A stretch of 42,826 nt of DNA from Streptomyces aurantiacus JA 4570 (lineage in GTDB: Bacteria; Actinomycetota; Actinomycetes; Streptomycetales; Streptomycetaceae): positions 1-42,826 of the forward strand of contig NZ_AOPZ01000302.1 of NCBI RefSeq assembly GCF_000414115.1. Direction: 5' to 3'. Positions within the stretch are counted from its first letter, which is position 1; each line of letters opens with the position of its first letter. A program made the position numbers and the translations under genes. Shown piece by piece: positions 16,027 to 23,725 of the stretch. Under the pieces are notes generated by a model, which did no database searches, had not been told where the DNA came from, and was given only the letters and a program-made list of their open reading frames with translations.

Positions 16027-16053
16027 GAGTACAACCGAGTACTGCCTGCGTAC
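16027..16053. repeat. Helically phased GTAC repeats upstream of terD
   Basis: GAGTAC occurs at 16027-16032 and again 10 bp later at 16037-16042, with a third GTAC at 16050-16053. The rest of the 260-bp spacer 16001-16260 shows no gene. Confidence 0.4.
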
Positions 16054-16260
16054 TGTGCGGGCTTCATGCTGGCACGAAGCTACCGACACCCCTATGAACG
16101 CCGAGGGGGGTATCGAAGGTTCCACATGCCGGGCACTCTCTTTACGTTCTTTACTCGCGGGCGCGACGGAGGCGCGGAAGGGCGCCGGTGGCTGTCCGGC
16201 CTGCGCTCCTGTGCTGAAAAGAGGGTGACGTGCGGGCCCCGGCACGGGACCATGGTGCAC

Positions 16261-16695
16261 ATGTCCGGTCACCGCCCTTACGTCATCCGTGGCTCCGTCT
16301 CGCTGCCCGAGGCCGAGCTGATGTGGCGTTTCTCGCGGTCCTCCGGGCCCGGCGGGCAGCACGTCAACACCAGTGACTCGCAGGCCGAGGTGCGCTTCGA
16401 CCTCGCGGGGACGCAGGCGCTGCCCGAGGTGTGGAAGGAGCGGGCCCTCGAGCGGCTCGCGTCCCGGCTCGTGGACGGCGTCATCAGCGTCCGGGCGAGC
16501 GAGCACCGGTCGCAGTGGCGGAACAGGGAGATGGCGGCCACCCGCCTCGCCGCCCTGCTCGCCGAGGCCACCGCCCCGCCGCCCAAGCCGCGCCGCGCCA
16601 CCCGCATTCCGCGCGGGATCAACGAGCGGCGGCTGCGGGAGAAGAAACGGCGCGGGGAGACCAAGCAGGGCCGGTCGGGCAAGGACTGGGGCTAG
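16261..16695 (+). CDS. arfB: ArfB, peptidyl-tRNA hydrolase for ribosome rescue
   Basis: The 144-aa codon-independent release factor hydrolyses peptidyl-tRNA on ribosomes stalled without a stop codon. The catalytic GGQ is at residues 31-33 in SSGPGGQHVNTSDSQAEV. The C-terminal tail is very basic (PKPRRATRIPRGINERRLREKKRRGETK), as needed to enter the empty mRNA channel. It lacks the codon-recognition domain of RF1/RF2. The start could also be the ATG at 16252, which adds three residues; I see no clear Shine-Dalgarno sequence for either. It converges on the flavin reductase gene. Confidence 0.92.
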   Translation: MSGHRPYVIRGSVSLPEAELMWRFSRSSGPGGQHVNTSDSQAEVRFDLAGTQALPEVWKERALERLASRLVDGVISVRASEHRSQWRNREMAATRLAALLAEATAPPPKPRRATRIPRGINERRLREKKRRGETKQGRSGKDWG

Positions 16696-16724
16696 GGCCT
16701 GTCCGGTGGGTCGGCGCGGCGCCG

Positions 16725-17315
16725 CTAGCCCAGCTGCCGGTAGCGGCCCTTGAAGTACATCAGCGGCCCCCCGTCCGCGCTCGGCAGTTCCGCCGTCAGG
16801 ACGCGGCCGATCACGAGCGTGTGGTCACCCGCCGTCACGGTCTGTTCCGTGCGGCACTCGAGGGTCGCGAGCGCGCCGCCCACCAGCGGGGCGCCGGAGG
16901 TGTCCCCGCGTACGTACGGGATGTCGTCGAAGAGCAGACGGTCGCTGATGCGGCCCTTCATGGCGAAGCGGCCCGCGACGTGGCGCTGGCTCTCGGACAG
17001 GACCGACACCGCCCACAGCGGCTGCTCCGCGAGCAGGTCGTCCATGCGGGAGCCCTCGCGCAGGCTGACCATGACCAGCGGCGGGTCCAGCGAGACGGAG
17101 AGGAAGGCCGTCGCCGTCATGCCGACGTCCTCGCCGCCGGGGGCGTTCGGGTCGTCCGGGTCCAGCGGGGGTTCGTGGGCCGTCACCAGGACCACGCCCG
17201 CGGCCAGGCGGGACATGGCGGCGCGGAACTCTTCGTTGCTCACTCCCACAGGATGAACCCCCGCCGGGCGAGGGGTGGACAGGGTCTGGGTGTTCATGGT
17301 CAGGTCGGCAGCCAC
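16725..17315 (-). CDS. Flavin reductase-like (FMN-binding split-barrel) protein
   Basis: The 196-aa protein has the HpaC/flavin_reduct fold: FRAAMSRLAAGVVLVTA, the FMN-binding strand GMTATAFLSVSLDPPLVMVSL, and SESQRHVAGRFAMKG. Such proteins supply reduced flavin to two-component monooxygenases or reduce small substrates. No partner oxygenase lies nearby. The GTG at 17315 is chosen over downstream starts because TAGCGT stands 7 nt upstream, indicating a leaderless transcript. It is divergent from cdgB. Confidence 0.85.
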   Translation of the reverse strand: MAADLTMNTQTLSTPRPAGVHPVGVSNEEFRAAMSRLAAGVVLVTAHEPPLDPDDPNAPGGEDVGMTATAFLSVSLDPPLVMVSLREGSRMDDLLAEQPLWAVSVLSESQRHVAGRFAMKGRISDRLLFDDIPYVRGDTSGAPLVGGALATLECRTEQTVTAGDHTLVIGRVLTAELPSADGGPLMYFKGRYRQLG

Positions 17316-17322
17316 GCTCTCG

Positions 17323-17328
17323 ACGCTA
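17323..17328 (-). promoter_or_regulatory. -10 hexamer TAGCGT, leaderless start of the flavin reductase
   Basis: The hexamer is followed by 7 nt and the GTG at 17315; it decides the start codon. Confidence 0.65.
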
Positions 17329-17443
17329 GCCGCGGACCCGAGCGTTCCGCATCGGCCCCCGGGCCGAGGCCGGTCCTAGGGCGAGACCTAGGTCCACTAG
17401 CTCAAATCGGGCTCAACTCCCGGTCTCAAATCGGACCTCTCAC

Positions 17444-17461
17444 CTGTGACTTGAGTCACAG
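17444..17461. promoter_or_regulatory. Perfect palindromic Crp-like site upstream of cdgB
   Basis: CTGTGACT-TG-AGTCACAG is an 18-bp perfect palindrome. It contains TGTGA-N6-TCACA, the classic Crp site, and fits the Streptomyces Crp form GTG-N6-GNCAC as I recall it. It lies 87 bp before the cdgB start. Confidence 0.7.
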
Positions 17462-17474
17462 GGCCCATATTTTG

Positions 17475-17489
17475 TTGACCCTGTGTACC
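17475..17489. promoter_or_regulatory. BldD-like box upstream of cdgB
   Basis: TTGACCCTGTGTACC matches 9 of the 10 defined positions of the BldD consensus nTnACnCWGnGTnAn. It overlaps TTGACC (17475-17480), a possible -35. cdgB is an established BldD target in S. coelicolor. Confidence 0.65.
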
Positions 17490-17548
17490 GAGTGGGCAGC
17501 TCGCTGTGATTCAGTGACCGTGGCAATCGGACAGACACAGAAAAGCTG

Positions 17549-19336
17549 ATGGCACACCAGCGCCGAGCGCGACGAAGCGTGCAGGCGGGGAGCCTCAGCG
17601 AGGACACAGAGGACGCTGCGGATCCTGGAGTTGCTGTCGAGGTCTCGGGGAGAGCGAGCATGGAGACCGAGTCGGAGCCGTACGTCCGTCTTGCGACCCT
17701 GCGGCAGCTCCATCAGGTGGTTGCGGACCTCAACACGGCCCGCAGCCTCGCGGACACGCTGCAGACCGTCGCCGACGGCGTGGTCAACGGCCTTGGCTAT
17801 GAGCTGGCGTGCGTCAATCTCGTGCGCCCGGACGGCGATCTCGTCGTCGCCGCCTTCGCGGGCAACCCGGCCGCCGAGGCCCTGATCACCGGCCGGGTCG
17901 GCTCCCGTGAGTCCTGGGAGCGCCGCCTGGCCATGGGCGAGGCGTGGGGCGCCCTGCGCTTCATCCCGTACACGGAGGGCTGGGTCCTCGACGAGGACGA
18001 CGTGCCGCAGTGGTACACGGAAGGACCCGAGCCCCGCTTCGAGGACGAGTGGCACCCCTCCGACCGGCTCTTCGCGCCCATGTACGCGACCGGGGCGTCG
18101 GGCGGCGAGCTGATCGGCGTGATCTCCGTGGACCGCCCGCGCAACGGGCGCAGGCCCGGCGCGTGGGGGCGCGAAGCCCTCCAGATGTACGCCTTCCAGG
18201 CCGCCATCGCCATCAGCAACGCACGCCTGCGCGCCAACATGCAGCGCGCCCTGGTCCGCCTGGAGCGCGAGCAGCAGGCGCTGCGGGCCAGCGAGGAGAG
18301 CTTCCGGCAGGCGTTCGAGTACGCGCCCAGCGGCATGGCCATCGCCGAGATGGGCGGCGACCAGCACGGGCGCATCCTGCGCACCAATGACGCGCTGTGC
18401 CGCCTCCTCGGCCGCCCGGCCTCCGCGATGCGGCGCTACTCCTTCTCCGACCTCGTCCACCCCGAGGACATCGGGACGCTGCTGCGGACGTCGGCCGAGG
18501 GCGGGCGGGCCGAGCTGCGGTTCGGGCGCAGGGACGGGACGTACGTCTGGGTCTCGCTGCGGAACTCGGTCGTCGCCGACGCCGCGGACGGGCCCCGGTT
18601 TCTGCTCACGCACGTCGAGGACATCGAGGAGCGCAAGCGGCGCGAGCTGCAGCTCGCGCACCGCGCCTCGCACGACTCGCTGACCGGCCTTCCGAACTCC
18701 GCCGAGCTGCGCGCCCGGCTCAGCGCCCGCCTCTGCCGCAGGCCGCACGCCGGGCAGCCGTCCACGGTGGACTCGCTGGACGCGGCGTACGACAACAGCG
18801 GTCTTTACGCGCCCGGCCACGCCTCCGGGAACGGCCACGGCCCGGTCATGGGCGGACACACCGGGATGCACGGCGACGGCTACGACCACCACGTGCACAC
18901 GGTCGCCCCGCCCGAGGAGGCCGACCCGGACGACGGCACCAAGGGGCTCGCCGTCCTCTTCTGCGACCTCGACGGCTTCAAGTCGATCAACGACCGCTTC
19001 GGGCACCACACCGGTGACGCCGTCCTCATCGAGGTCGCCCGGCGCCTGACCAACGGCGTCCGGGACGGCGACACGGTGGCGCGGCTCGGCGGCGACGAGT
19101 TCGTGGTGCTCGCGGACGGGCTCGGCCGGGCCGACGCGCAGGACCTCGCGGTGCGGCTGCGGAACGCGATCATCCCGCCGATCCGGGTGGACGGCCGCGC
19201 CGTGCGCGTGGGCGCCAGCTTCGGCATCGGATGGGCACATTGCGGGATGTCCGCGGACGAAGTGTTGCATTCCGCGGATCAGCGGATGTACGTCGAGAAA
19301 CGTTCCCGTGCCAAGCAGCACCGGCGGGCCGGGTGA
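17549..19336 (+). CDS. cdgB: CdgB, GAF-PAS-GGDEF diguanylate cyclase
   Basis: The 595-aa cytosolic enzyme makes cyclic di-GMP from two GTP. Order: a GAF domain (about residues 45-235), a PAS/PAC domain (about 245-370, with SFRQAFEYAPSGMAIAEM and VEDIEERKRRE), then GGDEF (about 380-590). The catalytic GGDEF is at about 514-518, and the inhibitory RxxD site (RDGD) sits five residues before it, so product feedback is expected. Unusually, about 70 residues rich in Gly and His interrupt the GGDEF domain between LTGLPN and FCDLDGFK. In Streptomyces, c-di-GMP binds BldD and holds off development, so the BldD-like box upstream implies a feedback loop. A start at Met38 (17660) is a possible alternative. 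Confidence 0.93.
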   Translation: MAHQRRARRSVQAGSLSEDTEDAADPGVAVEVSGRASMETESEPYVRLATLRQLHQVVADLNTARSLADTLQTVADGVVNGLGYELACVNLVRPDGDLVVAAFAGNPAAEALITGRVGSRESWERRLAMGEAWGALRFIPYTEGWVLDEDDVPQWYTEGPEPRFEDEWHPSDRLFAPMYATGASGGELIGVISVDRPRNGRRPGAWGREALQMYAFQAAIAISNARLRANMQRALVRLEREQQALRASEESFRQAFEYAPSGMAIAEMGGDQHGRILRTNDALCRLLGRPASAMRRYSFSDLVHPEDIGTLLRTSAEGGRAELRFGRRDGTYVWVSLRNSVVADAADGPRFLLTHVEDIEERKRRELQLAHRASHDSLTGLPNSAELRARLSARLCRRPHAGQPSTVDSLDAAYDNSGLYAPGHASGNGHGPVMGGHTGMHGDGYDHHVHTVAPPEEADPDDGTKGLAVLFCDLDGFKSINDRFGHHTGDAVLIEVARRLTNGVRDGDTVARLGGDEFVVLADGLGRADAQDLAVRLRNAIIPPIRVDGRAVRVGASFGIGWAHCGMSADEVLHSADQRMYVEKRSRAKQHRRAG

Positions 19337-19441
19337 GGGCCAACTCCGCACGCTGTCGCCCCTGATGGCGCCTGTGGTGGCGTCAGTGGCGGTGTCTGTG
19401 ATGTTGTCCGTGTTGTTGTACGTGATGCTGTCAAGGTCACC

Positions 19442-19469
19442 TTGGGCGGTCACCCGAAGCGGGTAGGCT
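19442..19469 (+). promoter_or_regulatory. Promoter of the carbohydrate-binding-like gene
   Basis: TTGGGC (19442-19447), a 16-bp spacer and TAGGCT (19464-19469) would start transcription near 19476. This leaves a leader with a GAGGGA ribosome site before the ATG at 19504. The spacer 19337-19441 is GT-rich and holds no gene. Confidence 0.5.
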
Positions 19470-19503
19470 CGCCGCATCCGCGATGCGAGGGAGTGACCTG
19501 CGA

Positions 19504-20538
19504 ATGACGCCCGGCAATAACGGCGAGCACACGCCGCGCGCGCCAGAGGGCGATGACGACCCGTTCGGCTACCTGTACGCGGACGGCCAGGCGGCCGGCG
19601 CGACACCGCCCTCCGGGGGCGGCGGGTACGGCTACCCGGGGCCGCGGTCCTCGTACAACCACGTGCGCGCGGTCGGCGAGCGGCAGTACGGGCAGCAGGG
19701 CCAGCAGGGTCACGCCCAGGGCCAGGCCCCGGCGTACGGCTACCCGCCGCCCGCCCAGGCGCCGCGGCAGGCGCCCGGGCAACCCAACGCCCACTACGCC
19801 GCGCCGGAGGCACAGCACGGCGTCACCGCGCCCATGCGGCACGCGGGCGGGCCCGGTGCGCCCGGCACGCACGCCGGAGCCGGGAGCGGCGGGGGGCGCG
19901 GGCGGGGGCCCAACACCAAGGGCCTGCTGATCGGCGCCATCGCCGTCGTCGCCGTCGTGTCCCTCGGCATCGGGGCCGCGATGATGTTCGGCGGGGGCGA
20001 CGGGGGCGACGACAAGGACCAGGCGGGTCCGTCCCAGAACCAGTCCGCCCCCGAGGAGCCGAGCCCCACCGCCTCCAAGGGCGACGACGGCAAGAAGCCC
20101 GACGCCGAGCTGCCCAAGACCGACGCCAAGGCGCTCAAGCTGGAGGGCGGCACCACCACCGCGTCCGACATCGAGGGGGCCAAGTCCGCCGGCGGCGTGT
20201 ACGTGGCCGGGCTCGACAAGCCCGGCGCGCAGGTGACCTGGAACGTCGACGGGATCCCCAAGAGCGGCGCCTACACCGTCTTCGTGGGGTACTCCGTGCC
20301 GGGCAAGGCCGCCGAGACCACGCTCGGCATCAACGGGACCCCTTCCGGGCGGAAGCTCAACATGGACAACTTCACCGGGGCGAAGGAAGGTGCCTGGGAC
20401 AAGGGGTGGACGAAGACGTTCGCCTTCGTCCAGCTCAACAAGGGCACGAATACGATCTCTGTGTCCTGCCAGGCGGGGGACGAGTGTGAGGCTGTGCTTG
20501 ATCGGGTGTGGTTGAAGGCGGGCCACGTCAAGGAGTGA
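19504..20538 (+). CDS. Membrane-anchored protein with a C-terminal carbohydrate-binding-like domain
   Basis: The 344-aa protein has a long Gly/Pro/Gln-rich cytoplasmic segment (about residues 1-140). One transmembrane helix follows (about 142-163, LIGAIAVVAVVSLGIGAAMMF), then an acidic Ser/Pro linker. The ~130-residue extracellular domain is of CBM35-like beta-sandwich character (LEGGTTTASDIEGAKSAGG, VTWNVDGIPKSGAYTVFVGY, ending DEFCEAVLDRVWLK-like strands). Two cysteines (VSCQAGDECEAV) may form a disulfide. The function is unknown; glycan binding at the cell surface is inferred from fold resemblance only. GAGGGA lies 10 nt before the chosen ATG. Confidence 0.75.
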   Translation: MTPGNNGEHTPRAPEGDDDPFGYLYADGQAAGATPPSGGGGYGYPGPRSSYNHVRAVGERQYGQQGQQGHAQGQAPAYGYPPPAQAPRQAPGQPNAHYAAPEAQHGVTAPMRHAGGPGAPGTHAGAGSGGGRGRGPNTKGLLIGAIAVVAVVSLGIGAAMMFGGGDGGDDKDQAGPSQNQSAPEEPSPTASKGDDGKKPDAELPKTDAKALKLEGGTTTASDIEGAKSAGGVYVAGLDKPGAQVTWNVDGIPKSGAYTVFVGYSVPGKAAETTLGINGTPSGRKLNMDNFTGAKEGAWDKGWTKTFAFVQLNKGTNTISVSCQAGDECEAVLDRVWLKAGHVKE

Positions 20539-20581
20539 GTTCTCCCCAACCCCGCCCCTTCCCGTAACCAGGGGGCTGCCG

Positions 20582-20604
20582 CGTCCTCAAACGCCGGACG
20601 GGCT
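20582..20604. repeat. Dispersed Streptomyces intergenic repeat, copy 1
   Basis: A 23-bp core containing TCAAACGCCGGACGGGCT is identical to 36836-36858. It reaches the last base of the aldolase stop codon. Confidence 0.75.
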
Positions 20605-21452
20605 TAAACCACGAGCCGCAGGAACGACTCCGTCACCCCGGCCATCGCCTCTCTGGCCGGGGTCAGGTATTTGCGGGGGTCGACCCCGGTCGCATGCGTC
20701 GCGAGGTACTCCCGCACCTCGCCCGTGAACGCCGTGTTCAGGGCCGTGCCCACGTTGATCTTTGTCATGCCGGAGGCGACGGCCTGGCGGATCTCCGGGT
20801 CGGGTACGCCGCTTGAGCCGTGCAGGACCAGGGGGACGGGCACGGCCTGGCGCAGGGAGCGGATCAAGTCGTGGTCCAGGGTGGCCGTGCGCTCCGTCAT
20901 CGCGTGGGAGGAGCCGACGGCCACGGCCAGGGCGTCGATGCCGGTGTCGGCGACGTAGGCGGCCGCCTCGGCGGGGTCCGTGCGGGCGCCGGGGGCGTGC
21001 GCGTCCAGGGGGGCCTCGCCGGCCTTGCCGCCCACCTCGCCCAGCTCCGCCTCGATCCAGATGCCGCGCTCGTGGCCCCAACGCACCGCCTCGGCGGTCT
21101 CCTTGACGTTGTCGGCGTAACTCAGCTTCGACGCGTCGAACATCACCGAGCTGAAGCCCTCCGCGTGCGCGGCGCGCAGCAGCTCGGGGTCCGTGACGTG
21201 GTCGAGGTGGAGGGAGAGGGGGGCGGAGGAGGCGCGGGCGACGGCGGTGGCCGCCGCGGCGATCGCGGCGAGGCGGCCGCCGTGGAACTTGACGGCGTTC
21301 TCGGATATCTGGAGGACCGCCGCGGTGCCCGCGCGCTCCGCGCCCAGCGCGATGGCCTCCGCGTGCTCCAGCGTGATGACGTTGAAGGCCGCGACGCCGC
21401 GCCCTTCCGCGGCCGCCCGTGCGACGAGTTCGCCGGTGGTGGTGAGTGGCAT
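20604..21452 (-). CDS. Class II ketose-bisphosphate aldolase (GatY/AgaY/KbaY-like)
   Basis: The 282-aa zinc aldolase cleaves tagatose- or fructose-1,6-bisphosphate to DHAP and glyceraldehyde-3-phosphate. Motifs in order: LHLDHVTD (zinc His and catalytic Asp), FDASKLSYADN, EAELGEVGG (metal Glu region), VGSSHAM (zinc His), LHGSSGV (zinc His) and KINVGTALN (phosphate site). The sequence is closer to the tagatose-type enzymes than to housekeeping Fba. It lies 71 bp downstream of the PfkB-type kinase in the same direction, so kinase and aldolase probably form one operon serving the amino-sugar pathway beside it. Confidence 0.88.
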   Translation of the reverse strand: MPLTTTGELVARAAAEGRGVAAFNVITLEHAEAIALGAERAGTAAVLQISENAVKFHGGRLAAIAAAATAVARASSAPLSLHLDHVTDPELLRAAHAEGFSSVMFDASKLSYADNVKETAEAVRWGHERGIWIEAELGEVGGKAGEAPLDAHAPGARTDPAEAAAYVADTGIDALAVAVGSSHAMTERTATLDHDLIRSLRQAVPVPLVLHGSSGVPDPEIRQAVASGMTKINVGTALNTAFTGEVREYLATHATGVDPRKYLTPAREAMAGVTESFLRLVV

Positions 21453-21523
21453 GCTGACCCATCCCCATTCCTGGGCCCGTGACGGCCCGTTGTGCTACGC
21501 CTGAGCCCCGCCGTACCCCGCCC

Positions 21524-22459
21524 TCACGCCGCCGACGGCTTCCCCGTCACGGCGACCTTCGGCAGCACGTCCTCGTACACCGCCGCGTCGAACTCGCCCG
21601 CCGCCGGAGCCGCGACCGTCGCCGCCGACAGAGCCACCGCGCGGCTCAGCCGGTCCGGCCAGGACAGATGGCGGACGAGGCCGGAGAGCAGGCCCGCGAC
21701 CGCCGAGTCGCCCGCGCCGGTCGGGTTGCCGCGGACGCGGCCGGGCGGGGTGGCGCGCCAGGTGCCCTCGGGGGTGAGGGCGAGCAGGCCCTCGGCGCCG
21801 AGCGAGGCGACGACGGCGTGGGCGCCGCGGCGGCGGGCGTCGCGGGTGGCCTGGGCGGGTTCGTGGGCGCCGGTGAGTTCGGCGAGTTCGTCGGCGTTCG
21901 GCTTGACGATGTCGGGGCGGGCGGCGACCCCGCGGCGCAGCGGTTCGCCGCTGGTGTCGAGCAGCACGGGCACGGCGGCGGCGCGCGCGGCGCGTATCAG
22001 CAGGGCGTACGCGCCCACCGGCACGCCGGGCGGCAGGCTGCCGCACAGGGCCACGGCCGTCACGTCCGGGCCGCTCAGCAACTCCTCGTAGGAGAGGACG
22101 AATCCGGCCCACTCGGCGGGGGAGACGGTCGGGCCCGGCTCGTTGAGCTGGGTGGTGTCGCCGGTGCGGGCGTCCACGACGGCGAGGGTGCGGCGGGTGG
22201 CGCCGGCGACGGCGCGCAGGCCGTCCGTGACGCCGGGGACGCGGGCGAGGTGGTCGCGCAGGGTGCGGCCGGTGTCGCCGCCCGCGAAGCCGGTCACCGT
22301 CACCTCGTGGCCGAGCGCGGCGAGCACGCGGGCGACGTTCAGGCCCTTGCCGCCCGCGCGTTCGGTCACTTCGGTGACGCGGTGCGAGGCGTGCGGGGTG
22401 AGGGAGGGAACCTTGTACGTGAGGTCCAGGGCGGCGTTCAGCGTGACCGTGACGATCAC
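21524..22459 (-). CDS. PfkB-family 1-phosphofructokinase/tagatose-6-phosphate kinase
   Basis: The 311-aa ribokinase-fold enzyme belongs to the hexose-phosphate kinase branch. The N-terminal signature is GGKGLNVARVLAALG. The C-terminal PfkB signature NPTGAGDSAVAGLLSG holds the catalytic Asp and the anion hole. With the neighbouring aldolase it would turn tagatose-6-phosphate or fructose phosphate into a bisphosphate and then triose phosphates. Sequence alone does not separate 1-phosphofructokinase from tagatose-6-phosphate kinase; the absence of a fructose PTS nearby favours the second. It starts with GTG at 22459 behind GGGGG. Confidence 0.85.
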   Translation of the reverse strand: MIVTVTLNAALDLTYKVPSLTPHASHRVTEVTERAGGKGLNVARVLAALGHEVTVTGFAGGDTGRTLRDHLARVPGVTDGLRAVAGATRRTLAVVDARTGDTTQLNEPGPTVSPAEWAGFVLSYEELLSGPDVTAVALCGSLPPGVPVGAYALLIRAARAAAVPVLLDTSGEPLRRGVAARPDIVKPNADELAELTGAHEPAQATRDARRRGAHAVVASLGAEGLLALTPEGTWRATPPGRVRGNPTGAGDSAVAGLLSGLVRHLSWPDRLSRAVALSAATVAAPAAGEFDAAVYEDVLPKVAVTGKPSAA

Positions 22460-22521
22460 TGCTTCACCCCCGGACCGCGCGTGCCACGTACAGCTTTCGG
22501 GGCCTGATCATGCCAAAAAGA

Positions 22522-22554
22522 AGGCGGTTGGCCCAGACCTCGGACCAACCGCCT
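22522..22554 (-). terminator. nagA terminator
   Basis: Ten-base-pair arms AGGCGGTTGG and CCAACCGCCT (22522-22531 and 22545-22554) lie past the nagA stop at 22570. Downstream on the minus strand come TTCTTTTTGG residues, giving a partial U-tract. Confidence 0.75.
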
Positions 22555-22569
22555 CGGGTATCGGGTGAA

Positions 22570-23718
22570 TTAAGGTTCGATGACCCAATCGCCCTTGCGC
22601 ATCACGCCCTTGAGCGTGAACTCCGCGTCCAGGACCACGATGTCGGCGTCCTTGCCGGGCTCCAGCGAGCCGATCCGGTCGTACATGCCGAGGAGCTTGG
22701 CCGGGTTCGCGGAGATCGCCGCGACGACGTCCTCGACGGGCAGCTTGTCGACGGTCACCGAGCGCTTGAACGCGCGGTCCATGGTCAGCGTCGAGCCGGC
22801 GATCGAGCCGCCCTCCGTGAGCCGCGCGACGCCCTCCTTCACCTCGACCTCCAGCGGGCCGAGCAGATAGGTGCCGTCGCCGAAGCCCGCCGCGTCCATC
22901 GCGTCCGTGATGAGGGCGACGCGGCCCGCGCCCGCGTGGTGGAAGGCCAGCTCGAAGGCGGCCGGGTGCAGATGCGTGCCGTCGTTGATCAGCTCGACGG
23001 TGATCCGCTCGTCCTCCAGGAGGGCGGCGATGGGGCCGGGGGCGCGGTGGCCGAGGCCGGGCATCGCGTTGTAGAGGTGCGTGGCGACGGTGGCGCCCGC
23101 GTCGATGGCGGCCTTCGTCTGCTCGTACGTGGCGTCGGTGTGGCCGATCGCCGCGATCACGCCGTGCTCGGCGAGCAGGCGTACGGAGTCGATGCCGCCG
23201 GGGAGTTCGGTGGCGAGGGTGACCATGCGGGCCTGGCCGCGGGCCGCGTCGACGAGCTTGCGGACCTCCGCCGGGTCCGGGTCGCGCAGCAGGGCCTCGC
23301 TGTGGGCGCCCTTGCGGCACGGGGAGATGAAGGGGCCCTCGAAGTGGATGCCGGCGATGTCGCCCTGCTCGGCGATCTCGGAGAGCAGGCCCGCGCGCTG
23401 CGCGAGAACGTCCATCTCGCCGGTGACCGTCGAGGCCACGACCGTCGTGGTGCCGTGCAGGCGGTGCGTCTGTACGCCGCGCAGGATGTCCTCGGCCGTG
23501 CCGCTGGTGAAGGATGCGCCGCCGCCGCCGTGGTTGTGCACGTCGACGAAGCCGGGGACCAGCCAGTGGCCGGTCAGGTCGATCGTCTCGATCGCTTCGG
23601 GGTCCGCGGGCGCGCTCCCCGCGATGCGGCCGCCCTCGGTGACGATCACGCGGCCGCCTGGGACGGTCCCGGTGGGCAGTACCACCTGAGCACCGGCGAG
23701 AACCTTGCTAGTGGCCAT
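22570..23718 (-). CDS. nagA: N-acetylglucosamine-6-phosphate deacetylase NagA
   Basis: The 382-aa cytosolic amidohydrolase turns GlcNAc-6-P into glucosamine-6-P and acetate. Motifs: the metal site FVDVHNHGGGG, the metal Glu in HFEGPFISP, GHTDATYEQ and HLYNAM for metal and substrate contact, and the catalytic Asp in ITDAMDAAG. Length and motif order are normal for NagA; a GalNAc-6-P deacetylase (AgaA) would look alike. It starts 7 bp after the nagK stop, so nagK and nagA form one operon, matching the DasR-controlled nagKA unit of S. coelicolor. Confidence 0.93.
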   Translation of the reverse strand: MATSKVLAGAQVVLPTGTVPGGRVIVTEGGRIAGSAPADPEAIETIDLTGHWLVPGFVDVHNHGGGGASFTSGTAEDILRGVQTHRLHGTTTVVASTVTGEMDVLAQRAGLLSEIAEQGDIAGIHFEGPFISPCRKGAHSEALLRDPDPAEVRKLVDAARGQARMVTLATELPGGIDSVRLLAEHGVIAAIGHTDATYEQTKAAIDAGATVATHLYNAMPGLGHRAPGPIAALLEDERITVELINDGTHLHPAAFELAFHHAGAGRVALITDAMDAAGFGDGTYLLGPLEVEVKEGVARLTEGGSIAGSTLTMDRAFKRSVTVDKLPVEDVVAAISANPAKLLGMYDRIGSLEPGKDADIVVLDAEFTLKGVMRKGDWVIEP

Positions 23719-23725
23719 CAGGTGG

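Noticed and set aside
17386..17395. GACCTAGGTC-type palindrome as a dre site
   Set aside because: The half-sites are inverted relative to TGGTCTAGACCA and give a poor match.
17444..17461. The cdgB palindrome as the BldD box
   Set aside because: The spacing between its AC and GT half-sites is 4, not 5; it fits Crp better, and a separate sequence at 17475-17489 fits BldD.
19337..19440. GT-rich spacer with a minus-strand frame reading repeated Asn/Asp/Thr
   Set aside because: It lacks a start with a ribosome site and any conservation signal; it is low-complexity spacer DNA.
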